The notes below the pieces were generated by a model. The model was given only the letters and a program-made list of their open reading frames with translations. It was not told where the DNA came from and did no database searches. The position numbers and the translations under genes were made by a program. This document shows, in pieces, positions 8,166-16,645 of a stretch of DNA of 64,000 nucleotides. This DNA is from Hyphomicrobium album (GTDB lineage Bacteria; Pseudomonadota; Alphaproteobacteria; Rhizobiales; Hyphomicrobiaceae). Location: contig NZ_WMBQ01000002.1 of the NCBI RefSeq assembly GCF_009708035.1, positions 744,001 to 808,000 of the forward strand, in the 5' to 3' direction. Numbering within the stretch: position 1 is the stretch's first letter; every line of letters begins with the position of its first letter.

Positions 8166-11100
8166 GCAACGGGCGCCGGCGCCGAAGGAGCGGCAGACTT
8201 GCGCGCGGCCTTGCGGCGGGCGCGCCACTCCTCGAGCCGCTGCATGACGACGAACACCGACGGTACGAACGTGACGGTGAGGATCGTCGAACCGAGCATG
8301 CCGGTCAACACGGCGATACCGATCGACTTCTGCGCGTTGGCGCCAGCCCCCGAAGCGAGCACCAGCGGCACCACGCCGAGGATGAAGGCGAACGACGTCA
8401 TCAGGATGGGGCGGAAGCGGGAGCGGGCCGCTTCCACGGCGGCCTCTAGGATGTCTTTGCCCTCGTGGATGCGCAGCTCGCGCGCGAACTCGACGATGAG
8501 GATGGCATTCTTGCTCGACAGCGCGATGAGCAGGATGAGGCCGATCTGGGTATAGAGGTTGTTGCCGACGCCGAGCGCCAATAGAGCTGCGGCGGTGCCG
8601 AGCAGCGCCAGCGGCACGGAGATGATGACCGTGGCGGGGGCGAGCCAGCTTTCGTACTGGCCGGCCAGCACGAGGTACACGAGCAGCAGGCTGAGGCCGT
8701 AGATCATATAGATCTGATTGCCGACCTCCTTCTCCTGGTAGGACATCGCCGTCCACTCGTAGCCGGTGCCCGGCGGCAGCGTGTCGGTGGCGATCTGCTC
8801 CAGTAGGTCCATGCCCTGGCCGGAGGAGAAGCCTTGCGCGGTGGCGGTGATCACGGTCGCCGCGGGGTAGAGATTATAGAGGCTGATGATCGATGGACCG
8901 GCGACGGTCTTCACCGAGGCGAGCGTGCCGAGCGGCACCATGTTGCCGTCGTTGTTGCGCACCTGCAGGTACTGCAGGCTTTCCGGATTGATGCGCGCCG
9001 AGGCGTCGGCCTGCACGTAGATCTGGAAGACGCGGCCGAACTTGTTGAACTGGCCGACGTAGCTCGAGCCGATGTATGTGGAGAGCGCGTCCAGGGCATT
9101 GCCGAGCGGTACGCCGAGCGTCTCGGCCTTCACGCGGTCGATCTCGACGTTGATCTGCGGGGCGTCGGCGCGAAACACGTTGGTCGCCGACTGGATCATC
9201 GACTGGTCGCCAGCGCGGCTCGTGATGGCCTCGGCGAGACGCTGCAGCTTGGCGTAATCGAACGAGCCGTCGCGCAGCTCGACCTTCATCGTCGCGCCGG
9301 CGACGTTGCCGATGCCCTGGATGGCCGGTGGCGGAATGATCAGCGCCGTGCCGTCGGGGATGTCCTTCACGCGCTTGGAGAGGCCGAGGTAGAGGCCTAA
9401 GAGGTCCTCGCCTTTGCCGCGCTGGTCCCAATCCTTGAGGATGACGTAGGCGACGCCGGCGTTCGACAGGCTGGCGCTGTCGTTGAGCGCGGCAATGCCG
9501 CCGATGGCGACGATGCGCTCGACGCCCGGCTGCTGCTTGAGGCGATTGGTGAGGTCGTCGAGCGCGCGGGTGGTGCGCTCGAGCGAGGCGCCCTCGGGCA
9601 GCTGCACGACGGCGATGAAGTAGCCTTGATCCTCAATGGGCAGGAAGCCGGTCGGCACGCGGCCCAGGCTCCACACGGCGAGGACGACGAGCGCGGCGAC
9701 GATCAGCGCCATGAAGCCGGCATGGCGGACCATGCGGGCGACCATGCCGGTGTAGGCGTGCTCGAGCTTGTTGTAGACGTAGTTGAAGCCGCGGGCGAGG
9801 ACGTTGCGCTTTTCGGGCGGCGTGACCGGGCGCAGCCACAGGGCGCACTGGGTCGGCTTCAGCGTCATCGCGTTGATGGCGGAGATGAGCGCCGTGGCGG
9901 CGATGACGAGCGCGAACTGGCGGTACATCTGCCCGGAGAGGCCGGGCAGGAAGGCGGCGGGCACGAACACCGCCATGAGCACGAGCGTGATGCCGATGAT
10001 CGGCCCCAAAAGCTCGTCCATGGCTTTGACCGCCGCGTCGTGCGGGGTCAAGCCGCGCTCGATGTGCTTGGCGGCGCCCTCGACGACGATGATGGCGTCG
10101 TCGACGACGATGCCGATGGCTAGGATGATGGCGAACAGCGTCGACAAGTTCACCGTGAAGCCGAGCATGGCCATGGCGGCGAAGGCGCCGATGATGGTGA
10201 CGGGCACCGTCGTCGCCGGCACCAGCGTGGCGCGCCAATCCTGCAGGAAGACGAGGATGACGACGAGCACGAGCAGCGCCGCCTCGATCAGCGTGCGGTA
10301 GACGTCGTGCACGGCGGAGGAGACGAATTTCGTCGTGTCGAACGGGATGAGCCAGGTCATTCCCTCGGGAAACGCCTTGGCCAGCTCGTGCATGCGCTCC
10401 TCGACGCGCTTGGCGACATCGAGAGCGTTGGCGTTGGGGAGCTGGTAGATGGCCATGCCGGCGGAGGGCCTGCCGTCGAGCTTGAAGGTCTGGCTGTACT
10501 GCTGCGCGCCGAGTTCGACGCTCGCCACGTCCTTCAGGCGCGTGATCCGTCCACCCTTGTCGGTCTTGACGATGATGTTCTCGAACTCGGAGACGTCGTC
10601 GAGCTTGCCGTGCACGTTGATCGAGTATTGGAACGCCTGGCCTTGCGGCACCGGGGGCAGGCCGACCTGGCCGGCGCTGGTCGAGCGGCTCTGCAGGTTG
10701 ACGGCGTCGATCACATCCTTGGGGATCATGCCGCGCGCTTGCAGCTTCTGCGGATCGAGCCAGATGCGAATGGCGTATTGCCCGGCGCCGAACACCGAGA
10801 CACTGCCGACGCCGTCGATGCGGGCGATCTCGTCGACGAGATTGATCGTCGCGTAGTTGGAGAGGAAGAGGCTGTCGTAGCGGCCATCCGGCGACGTCAG
10901 CGCCACGATCTCGAGGATCGAGGTGGACTTCTTGTTGGTCTGCACGCCCTGCTTCTGCACCGCGTCGGGGAGCGAGGCGAGCGCGCTCGAGACGCGGTTC
11001 TCGACGAGGATCTGCGCCTTGTCGCCGTCGGTGCCGATCTTGAAGGTGACGGTCAGCGTGTACTGGCCGTCGCTGGTCGACAGCGACGACATGTAGAGCA

Positions 11101-11326
11101 TGCCCTCGACGCCGTTCACTTTCTGCTCGATCGGCAGCGCGACCTCGCGCGCCACGGTAGACGCGCTGGCGCCCGGATAGCGCGCGGTGACCACGACGGT
11201 CGGGGGTACGACGTCGGGATATTGCGCCACCGGCAGACGAGCGAGTGCCACGAGGCCGAGGATCACGATCAGAAGCGCGATCACGTTGGCGAGGACGGGC
11301 CGGTCGATAAAGAATTTGGCTATCAT
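8162..11326 (-). CDS. RND multidrug efflux permease (AcrB/MexB type)
   Basis: 1054 residues, the normal length for an HAE1-family inner membrane RND pump. The N-terminus (MIAKFFIDRPVLANVIALLIV) is the first membrane helix. The central helix 4 carries the proton-relay Asp pair in IGIVVDDAIIVVE, and two large periplasmic loops and twelve helices are evident. It would exchange protons for drugs or other amphiphiles and work with the adaptor encoded immediately upstream. The start ATG overlaps the adaptor stop (ATGA), so translation is probably coupled. No outer membrane channel gene and no TetR regulator gene lie next to the pair. Confidence 0.93.
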   Translation of the reverse strand: MIAKFFIDRPVLANVIALLIVILGLVALARLPVAQYPDVVPPTVVVTARYPGASASTVAREVALPIEQKVNGVEGMLYMSSLSTSDGQYTLTVTFKIGTDGDKAQILVENRVSSALASLPDAVQKQGVQTNKKSTSILEIVALTSPDGRYDSLFLSNYATINLVDEIARIDGVGSVSVFGAGQYAIRIWLDPQKLQARGMIPKDVIDAVNLQSRSTSAGQVGLPPVPQGQAFQYSINVHGKLDDVSEFENIIVKTDKGGRITRLKDVASVELGAQQYSQTFKLDGRPSAGMAIYQLPNANALDVAKRVEERMHELAKAFPEGMTWLIPFDTTKFVSSAVHDVYRTLIEAALLVLVVILVFLQDWRATLVPATTVPVTIIGAFAAMAMLGFTVNLSTLFAIILAIGIVVDDAIIVVEGAAKHIERGLTPHDAAVKAMDELLGPIIGITLVLMAVFVPAAFLPGLSGQMYRQFALVIAATALISAINAMTLKPTQCALWLRPVTPPEKRNVLARGFNYVYNKLEHAYTGMVARMVRHAGFMALIVAALVVLAVWSLGRVPTGFLPIEDQGYFIAVVQLPEGASLERTTRALDDLTNRLKQQPGVERIVAIGGIAALNDSASLSNAGVAYVILKDWDQRGKGEDLLGLYLGLSKRVKDIPDGTALIIPPPAIQGIGNVAGATMKVELRDGSFDYAKLQRLAEAITSRAGDQSMIQSATNVFRADAPQINVEIDRVKAETLGVPLGNALDALSTYIGSSYVGQFNKFGRVFQIYVQADASARINPESLQYLQVRNNDGNMVPLGTLASVKTVAGPSIISLYNLYPAATVITATAQGFSSGQGMDLLEQIATDTLPPGTGYEWTAMSYQEKEVGNQIYMIYGLSLLLVYLVLAGQYESWLAPATVIISVPLALLGTAAALLALGVGNNLYTQIGLILLIALSSKNAILIVEFARELRIHEGKDILEAAVEAARSRFRPILMTSFAFILGVVPLVLASGAGANAQKSIGIAVLTGMLGSTILTVTFVPSVFVVMQRLEEWRARRKAARKSAAPSAPAPVA

Positions 11327-12507
11327 TTGCCGGCGGTCGCCGCGTCGTTGCCCGCCGCCGCAGCGGCCGAGGCGGTGGTCATGACCGGGACGACGGTGTT
11401 GCCGGGCAGTGCCCGCATGACGCCGCCGACGACCACGCGCTCCTTGGGCTCAAGGCCGCTGTTGATAATGCGCAAGCCGCCGTCGACCAATTCGCCGATC
11501 TGCACCTGCCGTTGCTCGACGACGTTCTTGTCGTTGACGACGAGCAGGTAGCGGCCCTCCTGGCTGGTGCCGAGAGCGATGTCCGGCACGAGCAGGGATT
11601 CGACGTTGTTCTGCTTGGGAATGCGCACGCGCACGAACAGGCCGGGAGTCAGCACGTTGTCCTTGTTGTCGAAGATGGCGCGGCCGGCCAGCGTGCCGGT
11701 CGAGGAATCGATTTCCGGCGCGACGTAGTCGAGCGTGCCGGTGTGCGGATAGCCCTGCTCCGTTTGCAGCCCGAAGCCGACGGGTATCGGCCCCAGGTCC
11801 GACAGCTTCACGCCGGCGATGCGCATCTGCTCGCGGACAGTGAGTACCTGCTGCTCGTCGATGTTGAACTTCACGTAGATGGGCTTCTGCTGGACGATCG
11901 TGGCGAGCTTGGTCGGCTCACCAGCGCCGACCATGGCGCCCGGGTCGACGTAGCGGGCCGAGACGGTGCCGTCGAACGGAGCGACGATGGTCGTGTAGTC
12001 GAGGTTGCGCTTGGCCTGCGCGACCTGCCCCTTCGCCTGCTCCAGCGCGGCGAGGGTGGAGTCGCGCTTGGCGCGCGATTCATCGACCTGGGCGATCGAC
12101 ACGGCGGCCGTCTTCACGAGATCCTGCTTGCGCTTCAGGTCGGCGTCTGCCTGCAGGAGGAGCGCCTCCTGCTGTGCCTGCGTCGCTTCGGCGATCTGCA
12201 GTTGGATCTCGAAGTCCTTCTTGTCGATCTGGAAGAGCAGGTCGCCCTTCTTGACGTCGGCGCCGTCCTTGTAGCCGACCTTGTCGAGGAACCCCTGCAC
12301 GCGCGCGACGAGGTCGACGCGATTGAACGCGGCGGTTGAGCCCGTCACCTCCATGTAGAGGGTAACTTTGCGCTGCTCCGGCTTGGCGACGGTGACCTCG
12401 GCCGGCGGCGGCGGCTGGTAGGTGTTGCGATCGCCGCACGCGGTCAGCAACACGGCGAGCGCCGCGGCGCCGGCGCCCAAGCGAATTGTCGTTGCAAGTT
12501 TTGGCAT
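11323..12507 (-). CDS. RND efflux periplasmic adaptor (membrane fusion lipoprotein)
   Basis: 394 residues from the ATG at 12507. The signal peptide ends in a lipobox (LLTAC, Cys24), so the protein is lipid-anchored. Then come the split lipoyl/barrel-sandwich halves (VDLVARVQGFLDKVGYKDG and TIVAPFDGTVSARYVDPGA) around a helical hairpin, followed by beta-barrel and membrane-proximal domains. It links the RND pump encoded just downstream to an outer membrane channel. An ATG at 12522 is a possible alternative start. Confidence 0.9.
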   Translation of the reverse strand: MPKLATTIRLGAGAAALAVLLTACGDRNTYQPPPPAEVTVAKPEQRKVTLYMEVTGSTAAFNRVDLVARVQGFLDKVGYKDGADVKKGDLLFQIDKKDFEIQLQIAEATQAQQEALLLQADADLKRKQDLVKTAAVSIAQVDESRAKRDSTLAALEQAKGQVAQAKRNLDYTTIVAPFDGTVSARYVDPGAMVGAGEPTKLATIVQQKPIYVKFNIDEQQVLTVREQMRIAGVKLSDLGPIPVGFGLQTEQGYPHTGTLDYVAPEIDSSTGTLAGRAIFDNKDNVLTPGLFVRVRIPKQNNVESLLVPDIALGTSQEGRYLLVVNDKNVVEQRQVQIGELVDGGLRIINSGLEPKERVVVGGVMRALPGNTVVPVMTTASAAAAAGNDAATAGK

Positions 12508-12650
12508 CGCTGTCGAACCCATACCCCCGCGGCTGGCCACGCAAGATACGATACCGCGATTTAACAATTGCTGGCTCGGGCGCCCTGAAGATATTGGCTT
12601 CAGGATGGGGTTCGGCGGCAATCCAAAGGGTGTGGCGGGGAAGCTATGAT

Positions 12651-12666
12651 ATTCTGATAACAGAAT
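12651..12666. promoter_or_regulatory. Palindrome in the efflux/O-antigen-ligase divergent region
   Basis: ATTCTG-ATAA-CAGAAT is a perfect 6-bp inverted repeat in the 258-bp gap between the divergent efflux operon and the O-antigen-ligase-like gene. It could be a regulator binding site for either gene. Only the symmetry supports this. Confidence 0.3.
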
Positions 12667-12765
12667 TATTCCGGGCGGCTGCGTCCGCGGGCGCAGTTGC
12701 GCCGCCTTCCGCTTGCCGATACCGTCCGCCGGCAAGAAGCATTTATAAATTTGTTACAGGGCGGG

Positions 12766-14109
12766 ATGTTTTCCAACGAACTCAATAGCGTCGGGCATCC
12801 CCTGGCGAGCCGCAGCCGCGGGATTCTCATCGGATCGGTGATCTTAGTCGCGGCGGCCGTCGCACTCGTCAGCGCGCGTACAGTCGCCGCCACTTTCTGG
12901 GTGCTCGTTGCAAGCTTTCTGATCAGCTTGCTATTCCGTCGCGACCTCGAGCTCGCGCACCTGCGGCCCGGCCCCGTGGCGATGTCGCTCGGCGCGTTCG
13001 TTCTTTATGCCACCTTGAGCGCCACGTGGGCCGCCGTTCCGCAACTGCCGCTCGAGAAGGGCGGATTGGCACTCCTCGCGGGCGCCTGCACGTTGCTGAT
13101 GGCGGCGCTCATCAACGCCGAGACGCGGCCGAACCTCATGCACATGGGCGAGGGGCTCTACATCGGGCTTTTGATCGGTGTCGTCTACCTCCTCATCGAG
13201 ATACTGACGGATCAGGCGATCAAGCTGTATCTATACCGGGCGCTGGACTTGGGACCGGGCGATCTGTTGCCACTGAGCTATTTCAGCTGGGAGGGCAACT
13301 ATCTGCGCGCTATCTCGACGGAAGACCTCACCCGCAACATGACCGACGCGACGCTGTTCCTGTGGCCGGCGATCATGGCCGTCGTGGGAGTTTGGCGGCG
13401 TCCGTGGTGCCAGCTCGCGGCCGGCGCCCTGCTGCTGCTGACCGCGGTGGTCGTCTTGGCCTCGAACCACGCGTCGTCGAAGCTGGCGCTGGTGACCGGG
13501 TTGACGGTGTTTGCGCTGGCGTCGCTTTCGCTACGCTGGACGAGGCGTGCGGTGACCGTCGCTTGGCTGATTCTATGCTTGGCCGTCTTGCCGCTTGCGC
13601 TGTTGGCGCACCGCATAGACATCCAGGATGCAGACTGGCTCGAGCAGTCGGCCAAGCATCGCGTCATCATCTGGAATTATACCGCCGAGAAGACGCTCGA
13701 CGCACCCATCCTGGGGGTGGGCGCCAACATGACATACCTGATCGGTCCAGAGCTCGAGCGGCACGCCCCGCCGTCGTCGCAGCTACTCGGCGTGCCGCGC
13801 ACGCTGTCGATCCATTCGCACTGCATCTACCTGCAGACGTGGTTCGAGCTCGGCGCCGTCGGCGCGCTGCTGCTGACAGCCTTCGGCTTATCGGTCATCG
13901 CGGCGATCGGGGGGCTTGCGGCGCGGACGCAGCCCTACGCATACGCGACTTTCGCTTCGTCGGCGGCGATGGCCGCGGTGAGCTACGGCATGTGGCAAAC
14001 CTGGTTCATTGCGTCGTTTGCCCTGACCGCAGTCCTCTGTGTCCTCGGCACGCGGTGCCTCGCGCGCGACGACCGGCCCGGCGCCCCGGCGCCTGGCGGC
14101 GCCGGGTAA
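12766..14109 (+). CDS. O-antigen ligase/polymerase family membrane protein
   Basis: 447 residues with about ten to twelve hydrophobic helices and one large periplasmic loop between about residues 300 and 380. The sequence HSHCIYLQTWFELGAVG corresponds to the conserved Wzy_C pattern (H-x3-Y-L-x4-E-x-G) near the end of that loop. Members polymerise O-antigen or exopolysaccharide repeats, or transfer glycans to lipid A or protein. The ATG at 12766 follows a G-rich ribosome site and avoids a non-hydrophobic extension. It is not next to other glycan genes, so the acceptor cannot be predicted. Confidence 0.78.
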   Translation: MFSNELNSVGHPLASRSRGILIGSVILVAAAVALVSARTVAATFWVLVASFLISLLFRRDLELAHLRPGPVAMSLGAFVLYATLSATWAAVPQLPLEKGGLALLAGACTLLMAALINAETRPNLMHMGEGLYIGLLIGVVYLLIEILTDQAIKLYLYRALDLGPGDLLPLSYFSWEGNYLRAISTEDLTRNMTDATLFLWPAIMAVVGVWRRPWCQLAAGALLLLTAVVVLASNHASSKLALVTGLTVFALASLSLRWTRRAVTVAWLILCLAVLPLALLAHRIDIQDADWLEQSAKHRVIIWNYTAEKTLDAPILGVGANMTYLIGPELERHAPPSSQLLGVPRTLSIHSHCIYLQTWFELGAVGALLLTAFGLSVIAAIGGLAARTQPYAYATFASSAAMAAVSYGMWQTWFIASFALTAVLCVLGTRCLARDDRPGAPAPGGAG

Positions 14110-14113
14110 TCGC

Positions 14114-15220
14114 TCAGAGCGCGGGGTAGTCGGTGTATCCCTTCGCCTCGCCCGCATAGAAGGTGCTCGGGTCGGGCGTGGCCAGCGGCGCGCCCTCGCG
14201 CAAGCGCTCGACGAGGTCGGGGTTGGCGATGAACGGCCGGCCGAAGCAAATTAGATCGGCAAGATTCTCGGCGCGCGCCTCGACGGCGAGTTCCAGCGTG
14301 TAGTTGTTGTTGGCCATATAGAGGCCATTGAAGGCGCGGCGCAGCTTCTGCAGGTCGAAGGCGCCGGACGGGTTGCGGTCACCGCCGGTGTCGCCCTCGA
14401 CGACGTGGATGTACGACAGCTTGAACGGGTTGAGCTGCTCGACCAGCGACAGGTAGACCGGTTCGGGGTTTGAATCGCCGATGTCGGCGAATTTGGTCAG
14501 CGGCGCGAGGCGGATGCCGACCCGGTCACCACCCCATACCTTCACCACGGCATCGACGACCTCGACGACAATGCGCGTGCGGTTCTCGATCGAGCCGCCG
14601 TACTGGTCGGTGCGCTTGTTGGTCTTGTCGGAAAGGAACTGCTGCAAGAGGTAACCGTTGGCGGCATGGATCTCGACGCCGTCGAAGCCTGCTTCCTTGG
14701 CGCGCTTGGCGGCGTGCGCGTAGTCGGCGACGATGCCGGAAATCTCGGCGGTCTCAAGGGCGCGCGGCGTGACGAGCGGCTTGAACCCTTCGTACGTGTA
14801 GGCCTGCTGGTTCTCGGCACGCACGGCGCTCGGCGCGACGGGGAGCGAGCCGCCCGGCTGGAGGTCGGGGTGCGAGACGCGGCCGACATGCCAGAGCTGC
14901 AGGTAGATGCGGCCGCCCCTGTCGTGCACGGCCTTGGTGGTCAGCTTCCAGCCCTCGACCTGCTCCTTCGACCAGATGCCAGGGGTGCGGATGTAGCCTT
15001 TGCCCTGCGGGGAGATGTTGGTGGCCTCCGAAATGATGAGGCCGGCGGAGGCGCGCTGCGCGTAGTAGGTCGCCTGCAGCTCGCCGGGCACGCCCTCGTC
15101 GTCGGCGCGCGAGCGCGTCAGCGGCGCCATGACGATGCGGTTGGCGAGGGTATAGGGGCCGAGCACAATCGGATCGAAGAGATCCGACTTGGCGGCAAGG
15201 GCGGAAACGGGCTTCGACAT
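14114..15220 (-). CDS. nemA: Old Yellow Enzyme family alkene reductase (NemA-like)
   Basis: 368 residues, full length for the FMN-dependent OYE family. Visible hallmarks are PLTRSRA, the active-site pair His-x2-Asn in EIHAANGYLLQQFL, and TDQYGGSIENR near the FMN phosphate site. Such enzymes use NAD(P)H to reduce activated alkenes, maleimides, nitro-esters and quinones, and protect against electrophiles. Convergent with the O-antigen-ligase-like gene (4 bp apart). A palindromic site lies 13-28 bp before the start codon, where a repressor would block transcription. Confidence 0.9.
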   Translation of the reverse strand: MSKPVSALAAKSDLFDPIVLGPYTLANRIVMAPLTRSRADDEGVPGELQATYYAQRASAGLIISEATNISPQGKGYIRTPGIWSKEQVEGWKLTTKAVHDRGGRIYLQLWHVGRVSHPDLQPGGSLPVAPSAVRAENQQAYTYEGFKPLVTPRALETAEISGIVADYAHAAKRAKEAGFDGVEIHAANGYLLQQFLSDKTNKRTDQYGGSIENRTRIVVEVVDAVVKVWGGDRVGIRLAPLTKFADIGDSNPEPVYLSLVEQLNPFKLSYIHVVEGDTGGDRNPSGAFDLQKLRRAFNGLYMANNNYTLELAVEARAENLADLICFGRPFIANPDLVERLREGAPLATPDPSTFYAGEAKGYTDYPAL

Positions 15221-15232
15221 CGGGTGCCTCCG

Positions 15233-15248
15233 TTAGATAATCGTCTAA
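15233..15248. promoter_or_regulatory. Candidate operator upstream of nemA
   Basis: TTAGATAATCGTCTAA has perfectly inverted TTAGA/TCTAA ends and lies 13 bp upstream of the Old Yellow Enzyme start codon. A near copy is found at 7151-7166 before an SDR gene. The layout resembles TetR-type or HxlR-type operators of electrophile-responsive genes; the cognate regulator is not visible in this window. Confidence 0.45.
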
Positions 15249-15330
15249 GCGAATGACCATCTAGGCGCTCGGCGCCGACAGACAAGGCCCGTGGCGACAT
15301 TGCCGCTGGGTTAACGACTTTCGAGGGGCC

Positions 15331-15363
15331 CAAAAACAAAGAGGCCGCCCTGAGGGCGGCCTC
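15331..15363 (-). terminator. Rho-independent terminator of the 25-codon gene
   Basis: A perfect 10-bp GC-rich stem (15341-15350 with 15354-15363, three-base loop) is followed on the reverse strand by TTTGTTTTTG. It lies about 50 bp past the stop of the small peptide gene at 15416-15493, so that gene appears to be its own short transcription unit. Confidence 0.8.
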
Positions 15364-15415
15364 CGTGAGACATCGGCGGCGATTGCAGCGATTGTTGCGC
15401 TGCGCCGCTAGTGCT

Positions 15416-15493
15416 TCAGGTGCAGACCGGAGGCATATCCGGCGTGAACCCGAGCGACCGCGACATCGCCGTCCTCAAGATCCCACTCGACAT
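15416..15493 (-). CDS. 25-residue peptide gene with consensus Shine-Dalgarno
   Basis: The reverse strand carries AGGAGGTGATC, nearly the full complement of the 16S rRNA 3' end, directly before an ATG at 15493. The frame encodes 25 residues, beginning MSSGILRTAMSRSLGF and ending PDMPPVCT, with a single Cys as the next-to-last residue. A strong terminator follows, which makes a stand-alone mini-gene. There is no signal peptide or membrane helix and I recognise no family. It could be a precursor peptide, a small regulatory protein or a leader. The ribosome site and terminator are seen; any function is unknown. Confidence 0.55.
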   Translation of the reverse strand: MSSGILRTAMSRSLGFTPDMPPVCT

Positions 15494-15607
15494 CGGATCA
15501 CCTCCTCTCAGCTGTTGAACGATGGACTCAGGCTGCCATGGTTCGCGACCGTTGCAAAGTTACGATTTTGAAAGGCGGCGGAAGCTCCGGCGTTCTACCG
15601 GCAACCG

Positions 15608-16192
15608 TCAGAACCGCCAGGGCGCGGTGGCGCGCAGCCAGTCGGCGAGCTCCTGCCAGGGCTCGACCTTCCAGTACCGGCGCGCCGCGGCCGATGGTGA
15701 CGGCAACACGAACGCGTCGCAGAAGTCGGGCGGACGCCGCTTCTGGCGACCGTAGGGGATGCGGTCGGTGCGCCGGCGCAGCCAGAGGCCCGCCGCCTTC
15801 TTGCCGGTAAAGGCGATGGCCCGCGGCTGGCACGCGCGGAGCTTCGCGTCGAAGACGGCGATGTCGGCCGCAGTGACGACGACATCGCGGTCCATGCCGC
15901 AGCCCGTCTTGCTCAAGTCAGTGAAGCCGATGCCGATGCTCATAAGCTCGGCGAAGTCGCGCGCTGCAAAGCGCGGCGGGATGAGCTCGACCTGCCGCAG
16001 CATCGGCCAGAACCTGTTTCCCGCACCGGCATAGTAGATGCCGCGCGCCAATGATCGGCGCCCGGCGGCGGTGCCGACGAACACGACGTCGAGATTGTCG
16101 GCGAGGACATCGGGGAGCAGATGCGCAATTGCCGCCGCATCCGATGGCGGCAAAGTCGGCGCGGCGATGCGAAGCGCGAGGTCCGCGTCCAT
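15608..16192 (-). CDS. Mug/TDG-like uracil-DNA glycosylase superfamily protein
   Basis: 194 residues related to mismatch-specific uracil/thymine DNA glycosylases. Motif 1 appears as VFVGTAAG followed by YYAGAGNRFWPML, and motif 2 as LPSPSAAARRYW. These correspond to GINPG...NRFW and NPSG in E. coli Mug. The usual catalytic Asn of motif 1 reads Ala here, which suggests another subfamily or altered specificity. The start is uncertain: ATG at 16192 has only a weak ribosome site, and a GTG at 16282 would add 30 residues. It would remove damaged or mismatched bases in the cytoplasm. Confidence 0.75.
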   Translation of the reverse strand: MDADLALRIAAPTLPPSDAAAIAHLLPDVLADNLDVVFVGTAAGRRSLARGIYYAGAGNRFWPMLRQVELIPPRFAARDFAELMSIGIGFTDLSKTGCGMDRDVVVTAADIAVFDAKLRACQPRAIAFTGKKAAGLWLRRRTDRIPYGRQKRRPPDFCDAFVLPSPSAAARRYWKVEPWQELADWLRATAPWRF

Positions 16193-16645
16193 GGAGGCCC
16201 GTTGGCGAATCAGCGGCGCGATCTGATGCAAACGCTGTGGCGTCGGCGGCCATGCCGCAATCGGAATTTGACGAGTATTCACGGGTTTGGCACCGCGCGT
16301 TGCTTTCATGCTCGCGGGGTGACGAGCATGTTGGACGCCGCGACGCTGGAAGCGGAACGCCAGGTGATTGCATTGCCATTTGCGTCTCCCCGCACGTGAG
16401 GCACTCCCAAGCCACACCTTGCGCAGCGGCAAAGCGCATCCCGTCGCCCTGCGTCCTTCGGCGATGCGATTGCGCCGTTTACGCTTCCTTGAGCATTCGG
16501 TTACGCCCCCGGCGCAAGCGCCGGGAGTGAGCAATTTTGCGAATAAGCTCAGAAGATCTTCTTCGTTCGGTCGCCGCCCGGCCAACGTTAGTTCTCTCTT
16601 CCCCGGACCTGATTGGTTGAGGTCACGGTTAGAGAGGATGCACCT
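16193..16645. other. 453-bp gap: sulfate-type control region
   Basis: No convincing gene is visible in this stretch. It holds a perfect 8-bp hairpin at 16508-16525 (CCCGGCGC/GCGCCGGG) and, 18 bp further on, the sulfate-regulon element at 16543-16568, both upstream of the sulfate-binding protein gene. Confidence 0.5.
16543..16568 (+). promoter_or_regulatory. Shared sulfate-regulon element, copy 1 (sbp)
   Basis: ATAAGC at 16543-16548 is followed 16 bp later by GTTC, with T-rich bases at fixed positions between them. The same phased pattern occurs at 21758, 22539 and, on the other strand, 30310. This copy is 77 bp upstream of the sulfate-binding protein start. It is a candidate CysB-type LysR binding site. 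Confidence 0.55.
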
